From: Ascidiaceihabitans sp.
GTDB taxonomy: Bacteria > Pseudomonadota > Alphaproteobacteria > Rhodobacterales > Rhodobacteraceae
NCBI GenBank assembly: GCA_028248455.1
Contig: JAOKHV010000005.1
Location: 16,738 to 80,737 of the forward strand
Direction: 5' to 3'
DNA length: 64,000 nucleotides
Shown here one piece after another: positions 8,395-18,432 of the stretch. The translations under genes and the position numbers were made by a program. Every line of letters begins with the position of its first letter. Position 1 is the first letter of the stretch. The notes beneath the pieces are model-generated. The model was not told where the DNA came from, did no database searches, and saw only the letters and a program-made list of their open reading frames with translations.

Positions 8395-8634
8395 TTAGAC
8401 GAGCAAAACGTCTATATTTTTCATATAAAAAGACAATGGCGTCGGATCAGGAGTAAAACGCGAGTCCTCTGGGAGTAATTTTCCAATCCACGCCAATGCC
8501 AGGATCGCCAGCACAATGATCAAACAAAAGGCTGCTGCGTATTTTGCACCCCTAAGCTGGAGCATTAGGATTTGACCCTTTAACATGCTTTTCGAATCTT
8601 GGGTCGCCATTAGATAATCATGATTCTCTTTCAT
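8395..8634 (-). CDS. pufX: PufX, reaction-centre/LH1 core complex subunit
   Basis: 79 residues with one membrane segment (about 30-52) and, after it, GKLLPEDSRFTPDPT, matching the GRMLP/GLMLPE...AP-P signature of Rhodobacter PufX. Position directly after pufM, similar length and a single-helix topology agree. In Rhodobacter PufX leaves a gap in the LH1 ring for quinone exchange and organises dimeric cores. AAGGAG lies 8 bases before the ATG; the pufM stop is 12 bases upstream. The sequence is divergent outside the helix and LP motif, as is normal for PufX. There is no pufC, the tetrahaem subunit found in this place in many other roseobacters. Confidence 0.88.
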   Translation of the reverse strand: MKENHDYLMATQDSKSMLKGQILMLQLRGAKYAAAFCLIIVLAILALAWIGKLLPEDSRFTPDPTPLSFYMKNIDVLLV

Positions 8635-8646
8635 TGAATTTGCTCC

Positions 8647-9573
8647 TTATTGATCAAGCGGCGCATAGCCGTGGTCTTGGGCCCACACGAACCAATTGTC
8701 GACAACTGTACCGGTTAACAAAATACCAATGCCACCTGTTAATGTTGTCAAAACTGCGAACCACCACGCCCAGCGGTGAATGCCTTCCATTGTGGCGTTA
8801 AAACCCATGGTCCAGCGCCAGAACAATGCAGCGCGTTCTGATGCGGTGCCGCGATCAACAATTTGCTCTATCTCCCGTTCGCCACCGTAACGAGACACAG
8901 CCAGTATGGTCGCACCGTGCATTGCAAACAACAGTGCTGAGCCATAAAGGAAAACGATAGAAAGCGCATGGAAGGGGTTATAAAAAAGATTGCCATAGGT
9001 CAGCGAGAACAGATTGGTCCAATCAAGATGGCTGAAAACGCCGTAAGGGACCGCCTCTGACCATGAACCCATCATGATGGGGCGTATTAATCCAAGTACC
9101 AATACCAACCAAATTGCAGATGCAAAAGCCCATGCAACATGCTTTCCAAGACCCAGCTCTTCAGCCCGCAAATAAGTACGAACCCACCAAGACAACAAGG
9201 AAACGAGGAAAAAGAAACCAGCAATCAAGAACCAGCCACCTTCATTAAGTGGCGCAAAGCCCAGCCCATATTCTGGAGCAGGTGGCTCTAGGGAAAACCA
9301 GAATAGGTCACGCATAAAAATTGCAGGAGACCACTCGGCTTGAACCCAAAAGTTAAATCCTATGATCCAGAACCATATCAAGCCCGATACCATCGAGATT
9401 ACCCCAAATGTACCAAGATAGATTGGGCCTAACTGGGCGTTGCCAAACAATCCAGCGAGAGATGAAAACGTGGCACCTTTGGTGCGTTCTGCAGCCAATG
9501 AGCCGGTCGGGTCGACCCCCATTTCGGGAGGGCCTTGGACCTGCACTTGGGTAAAGATGTTTTGATATTCCAT
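8647..9573 (-). CDS. pufM: Photosynthetic reaction centre M subunit
   Basis: 308 residues, five transmembrane helices. Diagnostic stretches include [43 protein letters not shown] with the bacteriochlorophyll and iron His ligands, and GGEREIEQI. With PufL it binds the special pair, bacteriopheophytin and quinones in the membrane. Length and C-terminus are normal. It follows pufL by 15 bases in the pufQBALMX operon. Confidence 0.98.
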   Translation of the reverse strand: MEYQNIFTQVQVQGPPEMGVDPTGSLAAERTKGATFSSLAGLFGNAQLGPIYLGTFGVISMVSGLIWFWIIGFNFWVQAEWSPAIFMRDLFWFSLEPPAPEYGLGFAPLNEGGWFLIAGFFFLVSLLSWWVRTYLRAEELGLGKHVAWAFASAIWLVLVLGLIRPIMMGSWSEAVPYGVFSHLDWTNLFSLTYGNLFYNPFHALSIVFLYGSALLFAMHGATILAVSRYGGEREIEQIVDRGTASERAALFWRWTMGFNATMEGIHRWAWWFAVLTTLTGGIGILLTGTVVDNWFVWAQDHGYAPLDQ

Positions 9574-9588
9574 AAGTCTAACCCCTTT

Positions 9589-10419
9589 CTACAGGTCTGC
9601 CCAAAACGGTAAATATGCGTACCAGTCCCACCAAGCGATCCATGCGTCAAACCAGATGGTGCCAGAGATCACGATGCAAATCGCGGACCAAACAACAGCG
9701 GACAGCGCAAGGAACAAGCCAAGCCGGTGGATGCCCAACGGTCCAATCGAGTAGCCGACTAAATCGCGGAAATATGTGTCTTCATGATCAGGCGTGGCAA
9801 TCTGTTTGCCTTTGCCAGGATTGACCGCCGACAACACCAGCGACCCGTGCAGGGCCAGTGCAAAACACGTTGTAAAGAAGAACGTAATAGCGACCATATG
9901 CGCAGGGTTATAGTGGAAGTTGCCATAGGCGTAGCCGACGTTATTGACCCAATCGAGGTGGCTCCAGATCCCATATGGAAACCCATGGCCCCACGCCCCG
10001 AGCAGCACAGGGCGAATAATAACCAGTGTCACATAGGCGAGAATGGCGATGCTAAAGGCAAATGGTACATGATATCCCATGCCTAATTTACGGCAAATTT
10101 CAACCTCACGCATCATCCAACTAAGGAATGCAAATGTCGCACAAAGAGTAATAATTTGCCACAAACCACCTTCAGCCAAAGGCGCTACGCCCAAGCCATA
10201 TTCCAAGGCAGGCGGATTAATAGAAATTAGCCAGGGATTCCATGTGTTCCCTAAAGACGCCCCATATAAAACTAGAATCGTGCCAAGGGCAGCGAAAAAG
10301 AAGGTCGTAACGCCAAAAAATCCGACGTAAAACGGGCCCACCCAGAAGTCGAACAGGTCGCCTCCCACAAGGGTCCCACCTCGGACCCGATATTTTTTCT
10401 CGAAGCTGAGCTGTGCCAT
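9589..10419 (-). CDS. pufL: Photosynthetic reaction centre L subunit
   Basis: 276 residues, five transmembrane helices. [20 protein letters not shown] and [21 protein letters not shown] carry the special-pair, accessory and iron His ligands, and [17 protein letters not shown] the QB-side His. The ATG at 10419 ([11 protein letters not shown]) is chosen: GGAGGAAGAAG lies just upstream and homologues start there; the longer in-frame form is unsupported. A strong hairpin in the 110-base gap separates it from pufA. Confidence 0.98.
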   Translation of the reverse strand: MAQLSFEKKYRVRGGTLVGGDLFDFWVGPFYVGFFGVTTFFFAALGTILVLYGASLGNTWNPWLISINPPALEYGLGVAPLAEGGLWQIITLCATFAFLSWMMREVEICRKLGMGYHVPFAFSIAILAYVTLVIIRPVLLGAWGHGFPYGIWSHLDWVNNVGYAYGNFHYNPAHMVAITFFFTTCFALALHGSLVLSAVNPGKGKQIATPDHEDTYFRDLVGYSIGPLGIHRLGLFLALSAVVWSAICIVISGTIWFDAWIAWWDWYAYLPFWADL

Positions 10420-10489
10420 CTTCTTCCTCCGTTTGGCGCTGCTGCCCATCTGAGTTGTGACAGCGCGACTTGAAACTTATGTGGTGTTT

Positions 10490-10521
10490 GCGTTGGGCGG
10501 CACTGACGCCCCGCCCAACGC
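10490..10521 (-). promoter_or_regulatory. Intercistronic hairpin between pufA and pufL
   Basis: A perfect 11-base stem (GCGTTGGGCGG, 10490-10500, with its complement at 10511-10521) and a 10-base loop, just downstream of the pufA stop. In R. capsulatus a hairpin here protects the pufBA segment from 3' decay, giving excess LH1 over reaction-centre mRNA; the same role is inferred. Confidence 0.75.
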
Positions 10522-10529
10522 GCAATCGC

Positions 10530-10700
10530 TTATTCAGCTGCTATTGCTTCAGCGCCAAAGGCGCGGTCAAACCAATTTGTTTCTGGGTTTGAAAGCAGTA
10601 CAAGGTGAATCATCGCTGCAAGTAAAAACAGGAAAACGCCCTGTGCCACGAAGACGCGGCGTGGATCGAAAACGAGCCAGATTTTATAAAACTGTGCCAT
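10530..10700 (-). CDS. pufA: Light-harvesting 1 alpha polypeptide
   Basis: 56 residues: [19 protein letters not shown], one hydrophobic helix, the bacteriochlorophyll-binding His in [10 protein letters not shown], then NPETNWFD. This is the classic LH1 alpha pattern. GGGAG stands upstream of the ATG. It lies 16 bases after pufB and before the stabilising hairpin. With the beta chain it forms the LH1 ring around the reaction centre. Confidence 0.97.
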   Translation of the reverse strand: MAQFYKIWLVFDPRRVFVAQGVFLFLLAAMIHLVLLSNPETNWFDRAFGAEAIAAE

Positions 10701-10716
10701 ATTCTATGTTCTCCCT

Positions 10717-10872
10717 TTACCAAGCAAACCAAGGCAATTTGAAATATGTCAAAACGTGCGCAATGACGGCTACTGTGGCGAACAGGTAGAACCCGCTCAA
10801 ATAAACAGAGTGCAATTCTTGCGCCTGCTCGTCGGAAAGACCTGTAAAAGACAGGTCGGATTTATCAGCCAT
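10717..10872 (-). CDS. pufB: Light-harvesting 1 beta polypeptide
   Basis: 51 residues: [24 protein letters not shown] head, one membrane helix with [10 protein letters not shown] carrying the bacteriochlorophyll-ligating His, and the terminal LPWFAW typical of LH1 beta chains. A ribosome site (AAGGAG) precedes the ATG. It forms the alpha/beta heterodimer with PufA. Confidence 0.97.
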   Translation of the reverse strand: MADKSDLSFTGLSDEQAQELHSVYLSGFYLFATVAVIAHVLTYFKLPWFAW

Positions 10873-11030
10873 GTTTTTTCTCCTTAGAAGAAATAGTACT
10901 GACGCCGCGCTGCCCCCGCGGCCGGGTTACGACAGGAGACCACCCCCTGCCCTAATTCCACCATTTCTCTCCGAGGAAAGATTTGACGAATTATTGTAAC
11001 CCATCGTCTCGACCCGACGGATTGAAGAAA

Positions 11031-11258
11031 TTACGCGGAGAAAATCCGCGGTGTAATGATCTGCGTTTGGCTCCACGCAGATTTGATGGGACCACTGGCT
11101 GGCAGCTCCATCCGGCGCGCCGCGCTCAAGACCCATGTCAAACAGGCCAGCGGTAGCGTTGCCGCAAAAATAAGAGCAAAATATACGTAATATTCACGCT
11201 TTTCGCTGGCATAAGATGCACGGGATCTCGGTTTATGATCATCTATAAAGTAAGTCAT
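11031..11258 (-). CDS. pufQ: PufQ, puf operon bacteriochlorophyll-related protein
   Basis: 75 residues with one membrane helix (about 25-46; [23 protein letters not shown]), the recognisable core of PufQ. In Rhodobacter it is needed for full bacteriochlorophyll accumulation and may act as a pigment carrier or regulator; the mechanism is unsettled. Its ATG overlaps the bchZ stop (ATGA), tying the puf operon to the bchCXYZ transcript. A 158-base gap separates it from pufB, longer than other spacings here and matching the region where puf mRNA is processed in R. capsulatus. Confidence 0.92.
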   Translation of the reverse strand: MTYFIDDHKPRSRASYASEKREYYVYFALIFAATLPLACLTWVLSAARRMELPASGPIKSAWSQTQIITPRIFSA

Positions 11259-12715
11259 TTGGCTCCTCCCAAAGCTGGTTGCAGTCCCTGAACAGTTTCC
11301 AAGACGACCCGCTCTGCCCCTGCATCCAATGCCCGCTGTTCAGCAGCATCACGCAGAGTTTTCGCGGCGGAAATTCGTGTCAGGACGGGATGGCTGGCGA
11401 CAATTTCATCCAGCTTTGCTTGGGCATCCGCATCCCAAGGGAAATCGCGGCGCAACGTTGTTGGTGTTGCCTCCGCTACATCCATATCCGTGCCAAGCGG
11501 CAGAATATGAAACAAGGCGTCAAAAAGACCATTGCAGACCTCTTGGACGATGTATGTCGCACCAGCATAACCCATAAACGGGGTGCCGGTTGCACGACGA
11601 ATGGCTGCGCCAGGAAAGCTGGCGGGAATAAAGGCCGGTGCTGGGCCAAAGCCCGCTTTCATCTCGGCCAGATACATTTTCTCGTTGATCGACCCCATCA
11701 CAATCAGCGGGCGTTTTTGATGCATCCATGCGCGGACTTCATCATTGTTGGTCTTTTTGCCCCGCGTCCGCGCAACCGCAAAAGCGCAAGGCAAACCCAA
11801 ATCACTTTCCAAGAAATTGCGGATGCCGCGCGCATAGGTCTCGTTGGCCACAATCGCGAACGATGCGGTCGCAAAGAAATCTTGGGTCACCGACCGCCAC
11901 AAATCCCAAACAGGCTTGATGGTGGAATGCTTTTCACGCTCAATAAACGGTTCTGGATTTAGATCCAGCAAATCGCCCAACTTGCGCAGAAATTTCGTAG
12001 TGGAATCGATCCCGACAGGAGCCTGCAAATAGGGCTTGTTCAGGACCTCACAAAGGCCACGGCCAAATTCACGATACATGCAGATATTCACATCGGCATT
12101 CACCAATCCGCGCATTTCCGCCACATGGGCACCCAATGGCATCACCATATTAACCTCCGCGCCAATGCCCTCAACAAGGCGACGAATTTCAGCAAGATCA
12201 GAGGGCATGTTAAACGTACCATACATCGGCCCAAGGATATTGACGCGCGGAGGAGCACCCTCTTCGCGCTTTTTCTCAGGCGGCATCCGACCTTTGGTCA
12301 TGCCAAATTCGGTAAAGATCCATGTCATCGCGCGGTCTGCAGATTCCCATTGATCCTCATCAATCGTGCGCGGCAGAAACCGTTGGATGTTCGTGCCCAT
12401 CGGGGTGACGCCACCACCGATCATTTCGGCAATTGATCCGGTCACAACCACAGCTGGCAGCGCAGGGTCAAGCGTTTGCCACGCCCGTTTCATCGCCTCT
12501 TCGGTGCCCGATCCCATTTCGTCTTCGGACAAGCCAGTGACGACAATCGGCAATTCATGCGGCGGTAATGCATCAGTGTAATGCAACACGGATGTGACTG
12601 GTAAGTTTTCACAACCCACAGGGCCATCGATTACGCATTGCAATCCTTTGACGGCGCAGAATGCGTAAACTGCACCCCAATACCCGCCCGCACGATCATG
12701 ATCTTGAACAAGCAT
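11255..12715 (-). CDS. bchZ: Chlorophyllide a reductase subunit Z
   Basis: 486 residues, nitrogenase MoFe-beta-like. It begins [19 protein letters not shown] and has [13 protein letters not shown] with the Cys ligands of the catalytic Fe-S cluster. With BchY it forms the catalytic heterotetramer that reduces ring B of chlorophyllide a. Its ATG shares one base with the bchY stop (TGATG) and its stop overlaps pufQ. Confidence 0.97.
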   Translation of the reverse strand: MLVQDHDRAGGYWGAVYAFCAVKGLQCVIDGPVGCENLPVTSVLHYTDALPPHELPIVVTGLSEDEMGSGTEEAMKRAWQTLDPALPAVVVTGSIAEMIGGGVTPMGTNIQRFLPRTIDEDQWESADRAMTWIFTEFGMTKGRMPPEKKREEGAPPRVNILGPMYGTFNMPSDLAEIRRLVEGIGAEVNMVMPLGAHVAEMRGLVNADVNICMYREFGRGLCEVLNKPYLQAPVGIDSTTKFLRKLGDLLDLNPEPFIEREKHSTIKPVWDLWRSVTQDFFATASFAIVANETYARGIRNFLESDLGLPCAFAVARTRGKKTNNDEVRAWMHQKRPLIVMGSINEKMYLAEMKAGFGPAPAFIPASFPGAAIRRATGTPFMGYAGATYIVQEVCNGLFDALFHILPLGTDMDVAEATPTTLRRDFPWDADAQAKLDEIVASHPVLTRISAAKTLRDAAEQRALDAGAERVVLETVQGLQPALGGAK

Positions 12716-14289
12716 CAGATCATCTCCGCTGCTTTGGCAGCTTTGGCCGCACGTTCTAGTTTCTTGGCATTTGTGGCCCGGAACGCGGGCTTTAAATTAG
12801 GTGACCCTTCCCAGACGCCAGCAGTATCACCGGTCCCAACACCTTCAAAGAACGCGCGCATATGGTCCATGCGGCCTTTGTTAGCCATGGCCGTATTCAC
12901 GATCTCAGCCAATGCGCCCGCACCCGCGACACCCATCAATGGACGCGCCGAAATCAAGTTGGTGAAATACAGTGACGGGATGCCCAACTCTTTGCCCTTT
13001 TGGACAACAGGCGTCGTGCCAATCGCAAGATCAGGGTGCACAGCTTCCATCGCAGCACAGTCATCTTCCAATGAAGCACGGAATTTAACCTTGACGCCAC
13101 GGGCTTCCAGCCATGTGGCATCATCTGCGGACCACGGTGTTTTTGGCAAAGCAGTACCAACGTAAGGAATGTTTGCGCCACTTTCAATCAACAAACGGGC
13201 CACCAGCAATTCACTGCCTTCGTAGCCGGACAAGGTAATTGTACCTTTTACAGGAGCGGTCAACAGCGCGCTCTTAACCGCAGGAAGAATCTGGTTTTGT
13301 GCCGCTGCAATCAGATCAGGAGCGACATTAAACGCATCCCCAATCGCAGACATCCATGTGGCCGTACCTTCATAGCCAACAGGGGCAGACCCAATAACTG
13401 GGCGACCAGCGGCCTGAAATTCGCGCACGCTTGCCGTATAAAATGGATGGAGCGCGGCAACTGCGCTACAATCAAGGGCAGCATATAATTCGCGCCATTC
13501 ACGACAGGGCACAACGGGGCCAGCGGCAAGGCCCATAGGGGCCAGCATCGCACCAATCATCATCGGATCGGCAGGGAACATTTCACCCAATAAGGCGAGG
13601 GTTGGGCGATCGGATTTACCAGCAGCAGGACGTGCCACAGGGCCAGCCTTAATTTCACTGCGAGCGTATTTCAGCATCGCGCCTGCCAAAACATCCTTGG
13701 CCTCAGCATGGGTCGGAATACCAAAACCTGGCACATCAATGCCAACAATCCGCACACCATTGATTTCTTCTGGCAGCAACCGAAGCGGCACACCTGATGC
13801 GGTTGGCACACAAAGATTTGTCACAATAACCGCGTCTAATTTCTCAGGATCAGCAATGTCGTGGACCGCCTCGCGGATGTCCTCGAACAGTTTCCCAGTC
13901 ACTAATGTTTCAGAGTTGAATGGGACATAACCAACAGACCGACGCGCACCATAAAAATGGGACACAAACGTCAAACCATAAACGCAGCAAGCCGACCCAG
14001 AAAGAATCGTTGCAGTGCGTTTCATACGCAAACCCACACGCAAGGAGCCAAATGCAGGGCACATCGATTGCGGCTGGTCATGAGGACCAACCGGATAGTC
14101 AGCGGCAAACTTGTCCAACATGTCAGAATTGCCCGCTTTGCGCGCTGCATCCTTCAACGTAGATCCGCTATGACAGCCAGCACCACTTTCCGGGAGAGGC
14201 ACATCACGGTCGGTGACCTCAGTGCCAGTTTCAACCTGCACTTGATCGGTGTCGTCATATGAAATTAGGCCCGCCTCAGACGTCTTCAT
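12715..14289 (-). CDS. bchY: Chlorophyllide a reductase subunit Y
   Basis: 524 residues from the ATG at 14289. The Cys ligands of the Fe-S cluster lie in [19 protein letters not shown] and [13 protein letters not shown] chose 14289 because GAGG stands 6 bases before it and the product begins near known BchY; the frame is open another 52 codons inside bchX, which would give an unrelated N-terminus. The start overlaps the bchX end by 14 bases. Compared with R. sphaeroides BchY, about 20-30 extra residues precede the CHxG segment, so a later start cannot be excluded. Confidence 0.96.
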   Translation of the reverse strand: MKTSEAGLISYDDTDQVQVETGTEVTDRDVPLPESGAGCHSGSTLKDAARKAGNSDMLDKFAADYPVGPHDQPQSMCPAFGSLRVGLRMKRTATILSGSACCVYGLTFVSHFYGARRSVGYVPFNSETLVTGKLFEDIREAVHDIADPEKLDAVIVTNLCVPTASGVPLRLLPEEINGVRIVGIDVPGFGIPTHAEAKDVLAGAMLKYARSEIKAGPVARPAAGKSDRPTLALLGEMFPADPMMIGAMLAPMGLAAGPVVPCREWRELYAALDCSAVAALHPFYTASVREFQAAGRPVIGSAPVGYEGTATWMSAIGDAFNVAPDLIAAAQNQILPAVKSALLTAPVKGTITLSGYEGSELLVARLLIESGANIPYVGTALPKTPWSADDATWLEARGVKVKFRASLEDDCAAMEAVHPDLAIGTTPVVQKGKELGIPSLYFTNLISARPLMGVAGAGALAEIVNTAMANKGRMDHMRAFFEGVGTGDTAGVWEGSPNLKPAFRATNAKKLERAAKAAKAAEMI

Positions 14290-15295
14290 AAACGACCTCG
14301 AGGCTCTCTTTTGGCACCGCATTCTTGCCGCGCATGTCCATATCCGTCGCAGGAACCAGAACATAATCGCCACCAGTTTCCGACGCATCAAACAAGCCAA
14401 GCAGCCCGTCTTGATCCAAAGGTGCCGGGCGCACTGGTGGAGCAATTCCTACCGCATCGCCAAGTCCTGCGAACATCTCACCCCACTGACTCTCCTTCGT
14501 GCCAACGATCTGATAGTTCGCAGATTTCTTGCGCAGATCATCGTCCTGCGGAATAGATGCGAGCACTGGGATATTCACCGCTTCAGCAAATGCTGCCGCT
14601 TCACCTGAGCCATCATCTTTATTAATCACCAATCCTGCGACTCCAACATTACCCCCCAGCTTGCGGAAATATTCGACCGCCGAACATACGTTGTTGGCGA
14701 CATAAAGCGACTGCAAATCATTGGACGCCACAAGGATCACCTTTTGCGCCATATCGCGGGCAATCGGCAGGCCGAAGCCGCCGCACACCACGTCACCCAA
14801 AAAGTCGAGCAACACATAATCAAAGTCCCAGTCGTGGAAGCCCAGCTTTTCCAACAATTCAAAACCATGGATGATCCCACGACCACCACAGCCACGACCA
14901 ACCTCTGGGCCACCAAGTTCCATCGCAAACACGCCACCGCGTTTGAAGCAGACATCACCGATGGCAACTTCTTCGCCAGCCAACTTTTTCCGGGTAGATG
15001 TTTCGATAATCGTCGGGCAGGCTTTACCACCAAATAACAGGCTGGTGGTGTCAGACTTTGGATCACAACCAATCAGCAAAACGCGTTTACCCTGCTCAGC
15101 CATCATATGGGACAGGTTGGCAAGCGTGAATGATTTACCAATCCCACCCTTTCCATAAATCGCGATGATCTGAGTTTTGGATGTCGACTCAGCATGCACG
15201 ATATCCGCTAGATCCTCATTCGCTTCGTCGCGCAAACGCTGATCAAAATCTTTTATCGTACCACCATTTTTGAGGTTTGGAATATCAAGGCTCAT
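14276..15295 (-). CDS. bchX: Chlorophyllide a reductase iron protein subunit X
   Basis: 339 residues, NifH-like. P-loop [11 protein letters not shown] at 47-57, switch-like [14 protein letters not shown], and the 4Fe-4S Cys regions GRGCGGRGI and [13 protein letters not shown]. It is the ATP-dependent electron donor to BchYZ. ATG at 15295 is preferred: GGGAGGA is 6 bases upstream and it overlaps the bchC TGA (ATGA); the in-frame TTG at 15310 sits within that ribosome site. Confidence 0.97.
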   Translation of the reverse strand: MSLDIPNLKNGGTIKDFDQRLRDEANEDLADIVHAESTSKTQIIAIYGKGGIGKSFTLANLSHMMAEQGKRVLLIGCDPKSDTTSLLFGGKACPTIIETSTRKKLAGEEVAIGDVCFKRGGVFAMELGGPEVGRGCGGRGIIHGFELLEKLGFHDWDFDYVLLDFLGDVVCGGFGLPIARDMAQKVILVASNDLQSLYVANNVCSAVEYFRKLGGNVGVAGLVINKDDGSGEAAAFAEAVNIPVLASIPQDDDLRKKSANYQIVGTKESQWGEMFAGLGDAVGIAPPVRPAPLDQDGLLGLFDASETGGDYVLVPATDMDMRGKNAVPKESLEVVYEDV

Positions 15296-16233
15296 GCGTG
15301 GTCCTCCCAATCAAGTATCATTTTCAGGCAGCTTGGATCGGTGAATTCCGTATTATAAGCTGTTGCCGCGGTTGCAGCCTTGGATGTGTGTGTGATCAAC
15401 CCGCCAAGCGACAACGCGCCACTTTCAACAAGCGCACGGGTCGCGGTCAGATCATCGCCGGTCCATTCCGCAGACACGCGCAAACGGGCCTCCTTCATGA
15501 ACGCCGGAGGGAACGCAAAATTGATAGGATCGGTGTAAAAGCCAGCTAGAACAATCTCGCCACCCTTTTGAATGCGACCAATCAGATCAGGCAAAATTGC
15601 GGCACTGCCGGATGCGTCGTAAATAGACGTGTAATCACGGCGGTCGTCAGCATCAGGATGCACAACCTTGTATCCGTCAGCACCAGACATTCGTGTGGGA
15701 TCAAGTTCCCAAACCGTTGGCGCTGGCGCACCTGCGGCAATGGCCAAACGGGCCAACAAGCGGCCAAGCACACCGTGACCAACAATCAGGTCTGGCACTG
15801 CTTTGCCTTGTCCAGCCATTGCATGACGCGCAGTTGCGGCCAAAGCAAGCAAGGCACCCTCAGCACCAAAACCCGCATCAATCTTTGTAACCCGCGCAGG
15901 ATCAGTGACCAACGTGCGCGCGGCACCGCCAAACAATCCAAACGCACCTTCGTAACAATTAGCACCCGGAACGAACACTCGATCGCCTGCTTTGAAATCA
16001 CAAGAAGGGGAGGCCTGCATCACTTCGCCCACGGCCTCATAGCCAGGAACAAGGGGGTATCCCATGCCAGGAAACGGTGGCATCTCGCCGGACCAGAACA
16101 ATTTCTCTGTACCCGTCGAAATGCCGGAATGGGAAATAAGCACAACCAAATCATCCGCTGTTGGCGGCTTTACGTCCAAGACATCAAGCCCTAAATCCTT
16201 CGGGCCCTTCAAGATGACGGCGCTAGTTTGCAA
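15292..16233 (-). CDS. bchC: 2-desacetyl-2-hydroxyethyl bacteriochlorophyllide a dehydrogenase
   Basis: 313 residues, MDR/zinc-alcohol-dehydrogenase fold, with [20 protein letters not shown] and [10 protein letters not shown] near the N-terminus. It oxidises the 3-hydroxyethyl group to acetyl, a late step towards bacteriochlorophyll a. The start is a TTG at 16233: AGAGGA stands 6 bases before it and known BchC proteins begin at this TxAVIL segment. The frame is open further up only through other TTG codons without a ribosome site. It heads a bchCXYZ-puf unit, preceded by two PpsR operators that lie in the end of crtF. Confidence 0.94.
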   Translation of the reverse strand: MQTSAVILKGPKDLGLDVLDVKPPTADDLVVLISHSGISTGTEKLFWSGEMPPFPGMGYPLVPGYEAVGEVMQASPSCDFKAGDRVFVPGANCYEGAFGLFGGAARTLVTDPARVTKIDAGFGAEGALLALAATARHAMAGQGKAVPDLIVGHGVLGRLLARLAIAAGAPAPTVWELDPTRMSGADGYKVVHPDADDRRDYTSIYDASGSAAILPDLIGRIQKGGEIVLAGFYTDPINFAFPPAFMKEARLRVSAEWTGDDLTATRALVESGALSLGGLITHTSKAATAATAYNTEFTDPSCLKMILDWEDHA

Positions 16234-16301
16234 TGTATTTCCTCTAAATTGGCGGCCGGTGATTCGAGACAAAAGACTCAGTAGGCGGCGGCATGCTTAT
16301 G

Positions 16302-16319
16302 TGTAACGTAAATCTGACA
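16302..16319. promoter_or_regulatory. PpsR/CrtJ operator of bchC, proximal site
   Basis: TGTAACGTAAATCTGACA, exact TGT-N12-ACA, 68 bases upstream of the bchC TTG. It pairs with the site at 16328 at 8-base spacing, the classical cooperative CrtJ/PpsR arrangement. Confidence 0.85.
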
Positions 16320-16322
16320 CTT

Positions 16323-17462
16323 TTATCTGTCAACTAACTTAGACACTTTTTTAGACGATTTCGTTGCAACAACACATTTGGTAACAAATGGGCGCAACGA
16401 TTTGGGACGGATGATCTGCCCAAACCCGGCCTCGACACACAATGCAGCGATCTCATCGGCGGAACGAGCTTTCCCAGTTCGCATCGCCATTGTATAAAGC
16501 GCAAAATAGGCATCACCCGCGCGCTCGGGGACAACTCCCCCTGACATTGGCTCCGAAATCACCAAACGACCGCCGACAGGCAAAGCCGCGTAGCATTTGA
16601 CCAAAAGATCAGCCACCGTATCGTCGGTATGGTCGTAAAGCACGCGGATCAAACTGATCGTGTCAGCACCTGTCGGCAGCGGACCTGTGCGAAATGACCC
16701 CGTCGAGATCTGGGCGCGGGCTGTCATGCCAACATCAGCGAATCGGGCGGCAGCACTTGGGGCAACTTGGGGCAAGTCAAACAGCATCAACTGCACTGCA
16801 GGGTGGGCGGCACCAACTGCGGCCAGAAACGCACCAGACCCGCCGCCCACATCTAACAAGGTTTGGCTCGCACCAAAGTCGACAGCGCGCAACGTGTCTT
16901 CCGCGACCAAAATCTGGCTGTTGGCCATCAGGTCCGAATAGGTTTCCGCAACATCAGGGGCCATGCCACCACCAAAAACATAGGGCCAGAAAGTCGCCAG
17001 CTCTGTGGCGACCTCACCCCGAAAAAACTTAACGGGGTCTGACAGGTCACGATACAAAACATCGTGGTGGCTGATCATTTGGGCCAAGCCCGGCACACCG
17101 ACTAAGGCCGCACCGGTGCGGGTCAAGGCAAAGCGACCAGCGCGTTTGGACTTTAACAAGCCCAAGGCGACGGCTGCGCGCAACAACACATCCATCCGGT
17201 CAGGAGGCACATCACAGCGGACAGCCAAATCAGCCGATGTAGTCGGGGCAGTCATCAGATTTTGCGGTATCTCAAACTTGACCAAGGCGGTCAAAATCTG
17301 GCTGTGGCAAAATCCGGCCAGCAAATCAAACAAGGCCTCACCTTCACGACGCACCAAGCGGCGGGTCAATGGAAAGCCTGCGGCCCATGTCTGAAACTTT
17401 CTTGATGCAATTAGGCGGGATTGCCAGCCTACCCACGGCAACGTTGCGGAAAAACTACTCAC
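16323..17462 (-). CDS. crtF: Hydroxyneurosporene/demethylspheroidene O-methyltransferase
   Basis: 379 residues. N-terminal dimerisation region (FPLTRRLVRREGEALFDLLAGF) and a C-terminal SAM-binding fold with LLDVGGGSGAFLAAV. It methylates the C-1 hydroxyl made by CrtC in the spheroidene pathway. The start chosen is the GTG at 17462, whose GTGAGTAG overlaps the crtE stop by 8 bases, suggesting translational coupling; another GTG lies five codons upstream and no good Shine-Dalgarno string decides between them. Its 3' end contains a PpsR operator for bchC. Confidence 0.93.
   Translation of the reverse strand: MSSFSATLPWVGWQSRLIASRKFQTWAAGFPLTRRLVRREGEALFDLLAGFCHSQILTALVKFEIPQNLMTAPTTSADLAVRCDVPPDRMDVLLRAAVALGLLKSKRAGRFALTRTGAALVGVPGLAQMISHHDVLYRDLSDPVKFFRGEVATELATFWPYVFGGGMAPDVAETYSDLMANSQILVAEDTLRAVDFGASQTLLDVGGGSGAFLAAVGAAHPAVQLMLFDLPQVAPSAAARFADVGMTARAQISTGSFRTGPLPTGADTISLIRVLYDHTDDTVADLLVKCYAALPVGGRLVISEPMSGGVVPERAGDAYFALYTMAMRTGKARSADEIAALCVEAGFGQIIRPKSLRPFVTKCVVATKSSKKVSKLVDR
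16328..16345. promoter_or_regulatory. PpsR/CrtJ operator of bchC, distal site
   Basis: TGTCAACTAACTTAGACA, exact TGT-N12-ACA, lying inside the last codons of crtF (which stops at 16323). Being within crtF, it could also obstruct read-through from crtEF when bound. Confidence 0.85.
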
Positions 17463-18330
17463 CCGCAATATCAGCACGCCATTGCATAGGCGTCAACATT
17501 TCAGCTTGAGCGTTGACCATCTTGGCCAGCGTAGCTTCACCCGGACATCGGGGGATTGACGAAATCGCACCACCCAAAATGTCTTTCATTCGTGCAATTG
17601 CGCCCTGAACACCCAGTTCGGACACAGCATTGGGGCGGCCATGCAAATCATCTTGGCCCACAGGCTTGCCCAATGTCTCAGCATCATACAAAGCGTCACG
17701 CAAATCATCAGCGACTTGAAACGCCTCACCGATGCGCGCACCCAGTTCTTCCCATGGCCCCGCCTCTTGGCCTGCAGACACGGCCCCCATCTGGGTGGCC
17801 GCGATGAACAATGAACCTGTCTTGGCACGGTGGTAGGCGGACAGGTCAATCTTGTCTTCGGCCTCCCAACCTTGGCCCGCACAAATCCCGCTTGGCATAC
17901 CCGTTCGTGTGGCCAGAATACGCATCAACGCAACCGCGCGGGTCGGATCATGTTCTGCGGCCTGCGCCAGCACATCAAACGCCATAACAATCAAGCTGTC
18001 ACCCGTTAGAACGGCAAGCGGTTCGCCGTAAGCACGGTGTAAACTGGGTTTGCCACGACGTGTGTCCGCATTATCAAAAGCTGGCAAATCATCATGCACC
18101 AAGGACGCACAGTGGATAAGCTCAAGCGCAACTGCCGCCGCATCTGCCAGCGCAGGGCGATCATCGCCGCAGGCCTTTGCAGTGCTCATTAAAATGACAG
18201 GGCGAATACGCGCACCACCCGGACTCACCGCATAATTCAAAGCACTCGCTAATTTGCTTGGGGACGGGGCCACTTGGCCTGTGCGGATAGCGGTGGAAAT
18301 AGCATCGTTGATGCGGGCGGCAAATGGCAT
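17455..18330 (-). CDS. crtE: Geranylgeranyl diphosphate synthase
   Basis: 291 residues, trans-prenyltransferase. First Asp-rich motif DDLPAFDNADTRRG at 80-93, second VADDLRDALYD; also GGARIRP for diphosphate binding. It makes GGPP for phytoene and the bacteriochlorophyll tail. AGAGGTG is upstream of the ATG. It faces crtD across a 102-base control region holding two PpsR operators. Confidence 0.96.
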   Translation of the reverse strand: MPFAARINDAISTAIRTGQVAPSPSKLASALNYAVSPGGARIRPVILMSTAKACGDDRPALADAAAVALELIHCASLVHDDLPAFDNADTRRGKPSLHRAYGEPLAVLTGDSLIVMAFDVLAQAAEHDPTRAVALMRILATRTGMPSGICAGQGWEAEDKIDLSAYHRAKTGSLFIAATQMGAVSAGQEAGPWEELGARIGEAFQVADDLRDALYDAETLGKPVGQDDLHGRPNAVSELGVQGAIARMKDILGGAISSIPRCPGEATLAKMVNAQAEMLTPMQWRADIAGE

Positions 18331-18354
18331 GTAACACCTCTTTTAAAATCGATA

Positions 18355-18372
18355 TGTCTACTATTGCTGACA
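18355..18372. promoter_or_regulatory. PpsR/CrtJ operator in crtE-crtD spacer, left site
   Basis: TGTCTACTATTGCTGACA, exact TGT-N12-ACA. It is separated by 7 bases from the next site, so the pair lies on one DNA face and can serve the divergent crtE and crtD promoters together. Confidence 0.85.
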
Positions 18373-18379
18373 CTGTAAG

Positions 18380-18397
18380 TGTAAACTAAAGTGGACA
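18380..18397. promoter_or_regulatory. PpsR/CrtJ operator in crtE-crtD spacer, right site
   Basis: TGTAAACTAAAGTGGACA, exact TGT-N12-ACA, centred about 45 bases upstream of the crtD ATG. Confidence 0.85.
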
Positions 18398-18432
18398 TAT
18401 TACATTTGTCAATTGCGACGTAAAAGGAAGAC

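Noticed and set aside
10927-11136. Minus-strand frame overlapping pufQ
   Set aside because: It is a shadow of pufQ in another frame with no family resemblance.
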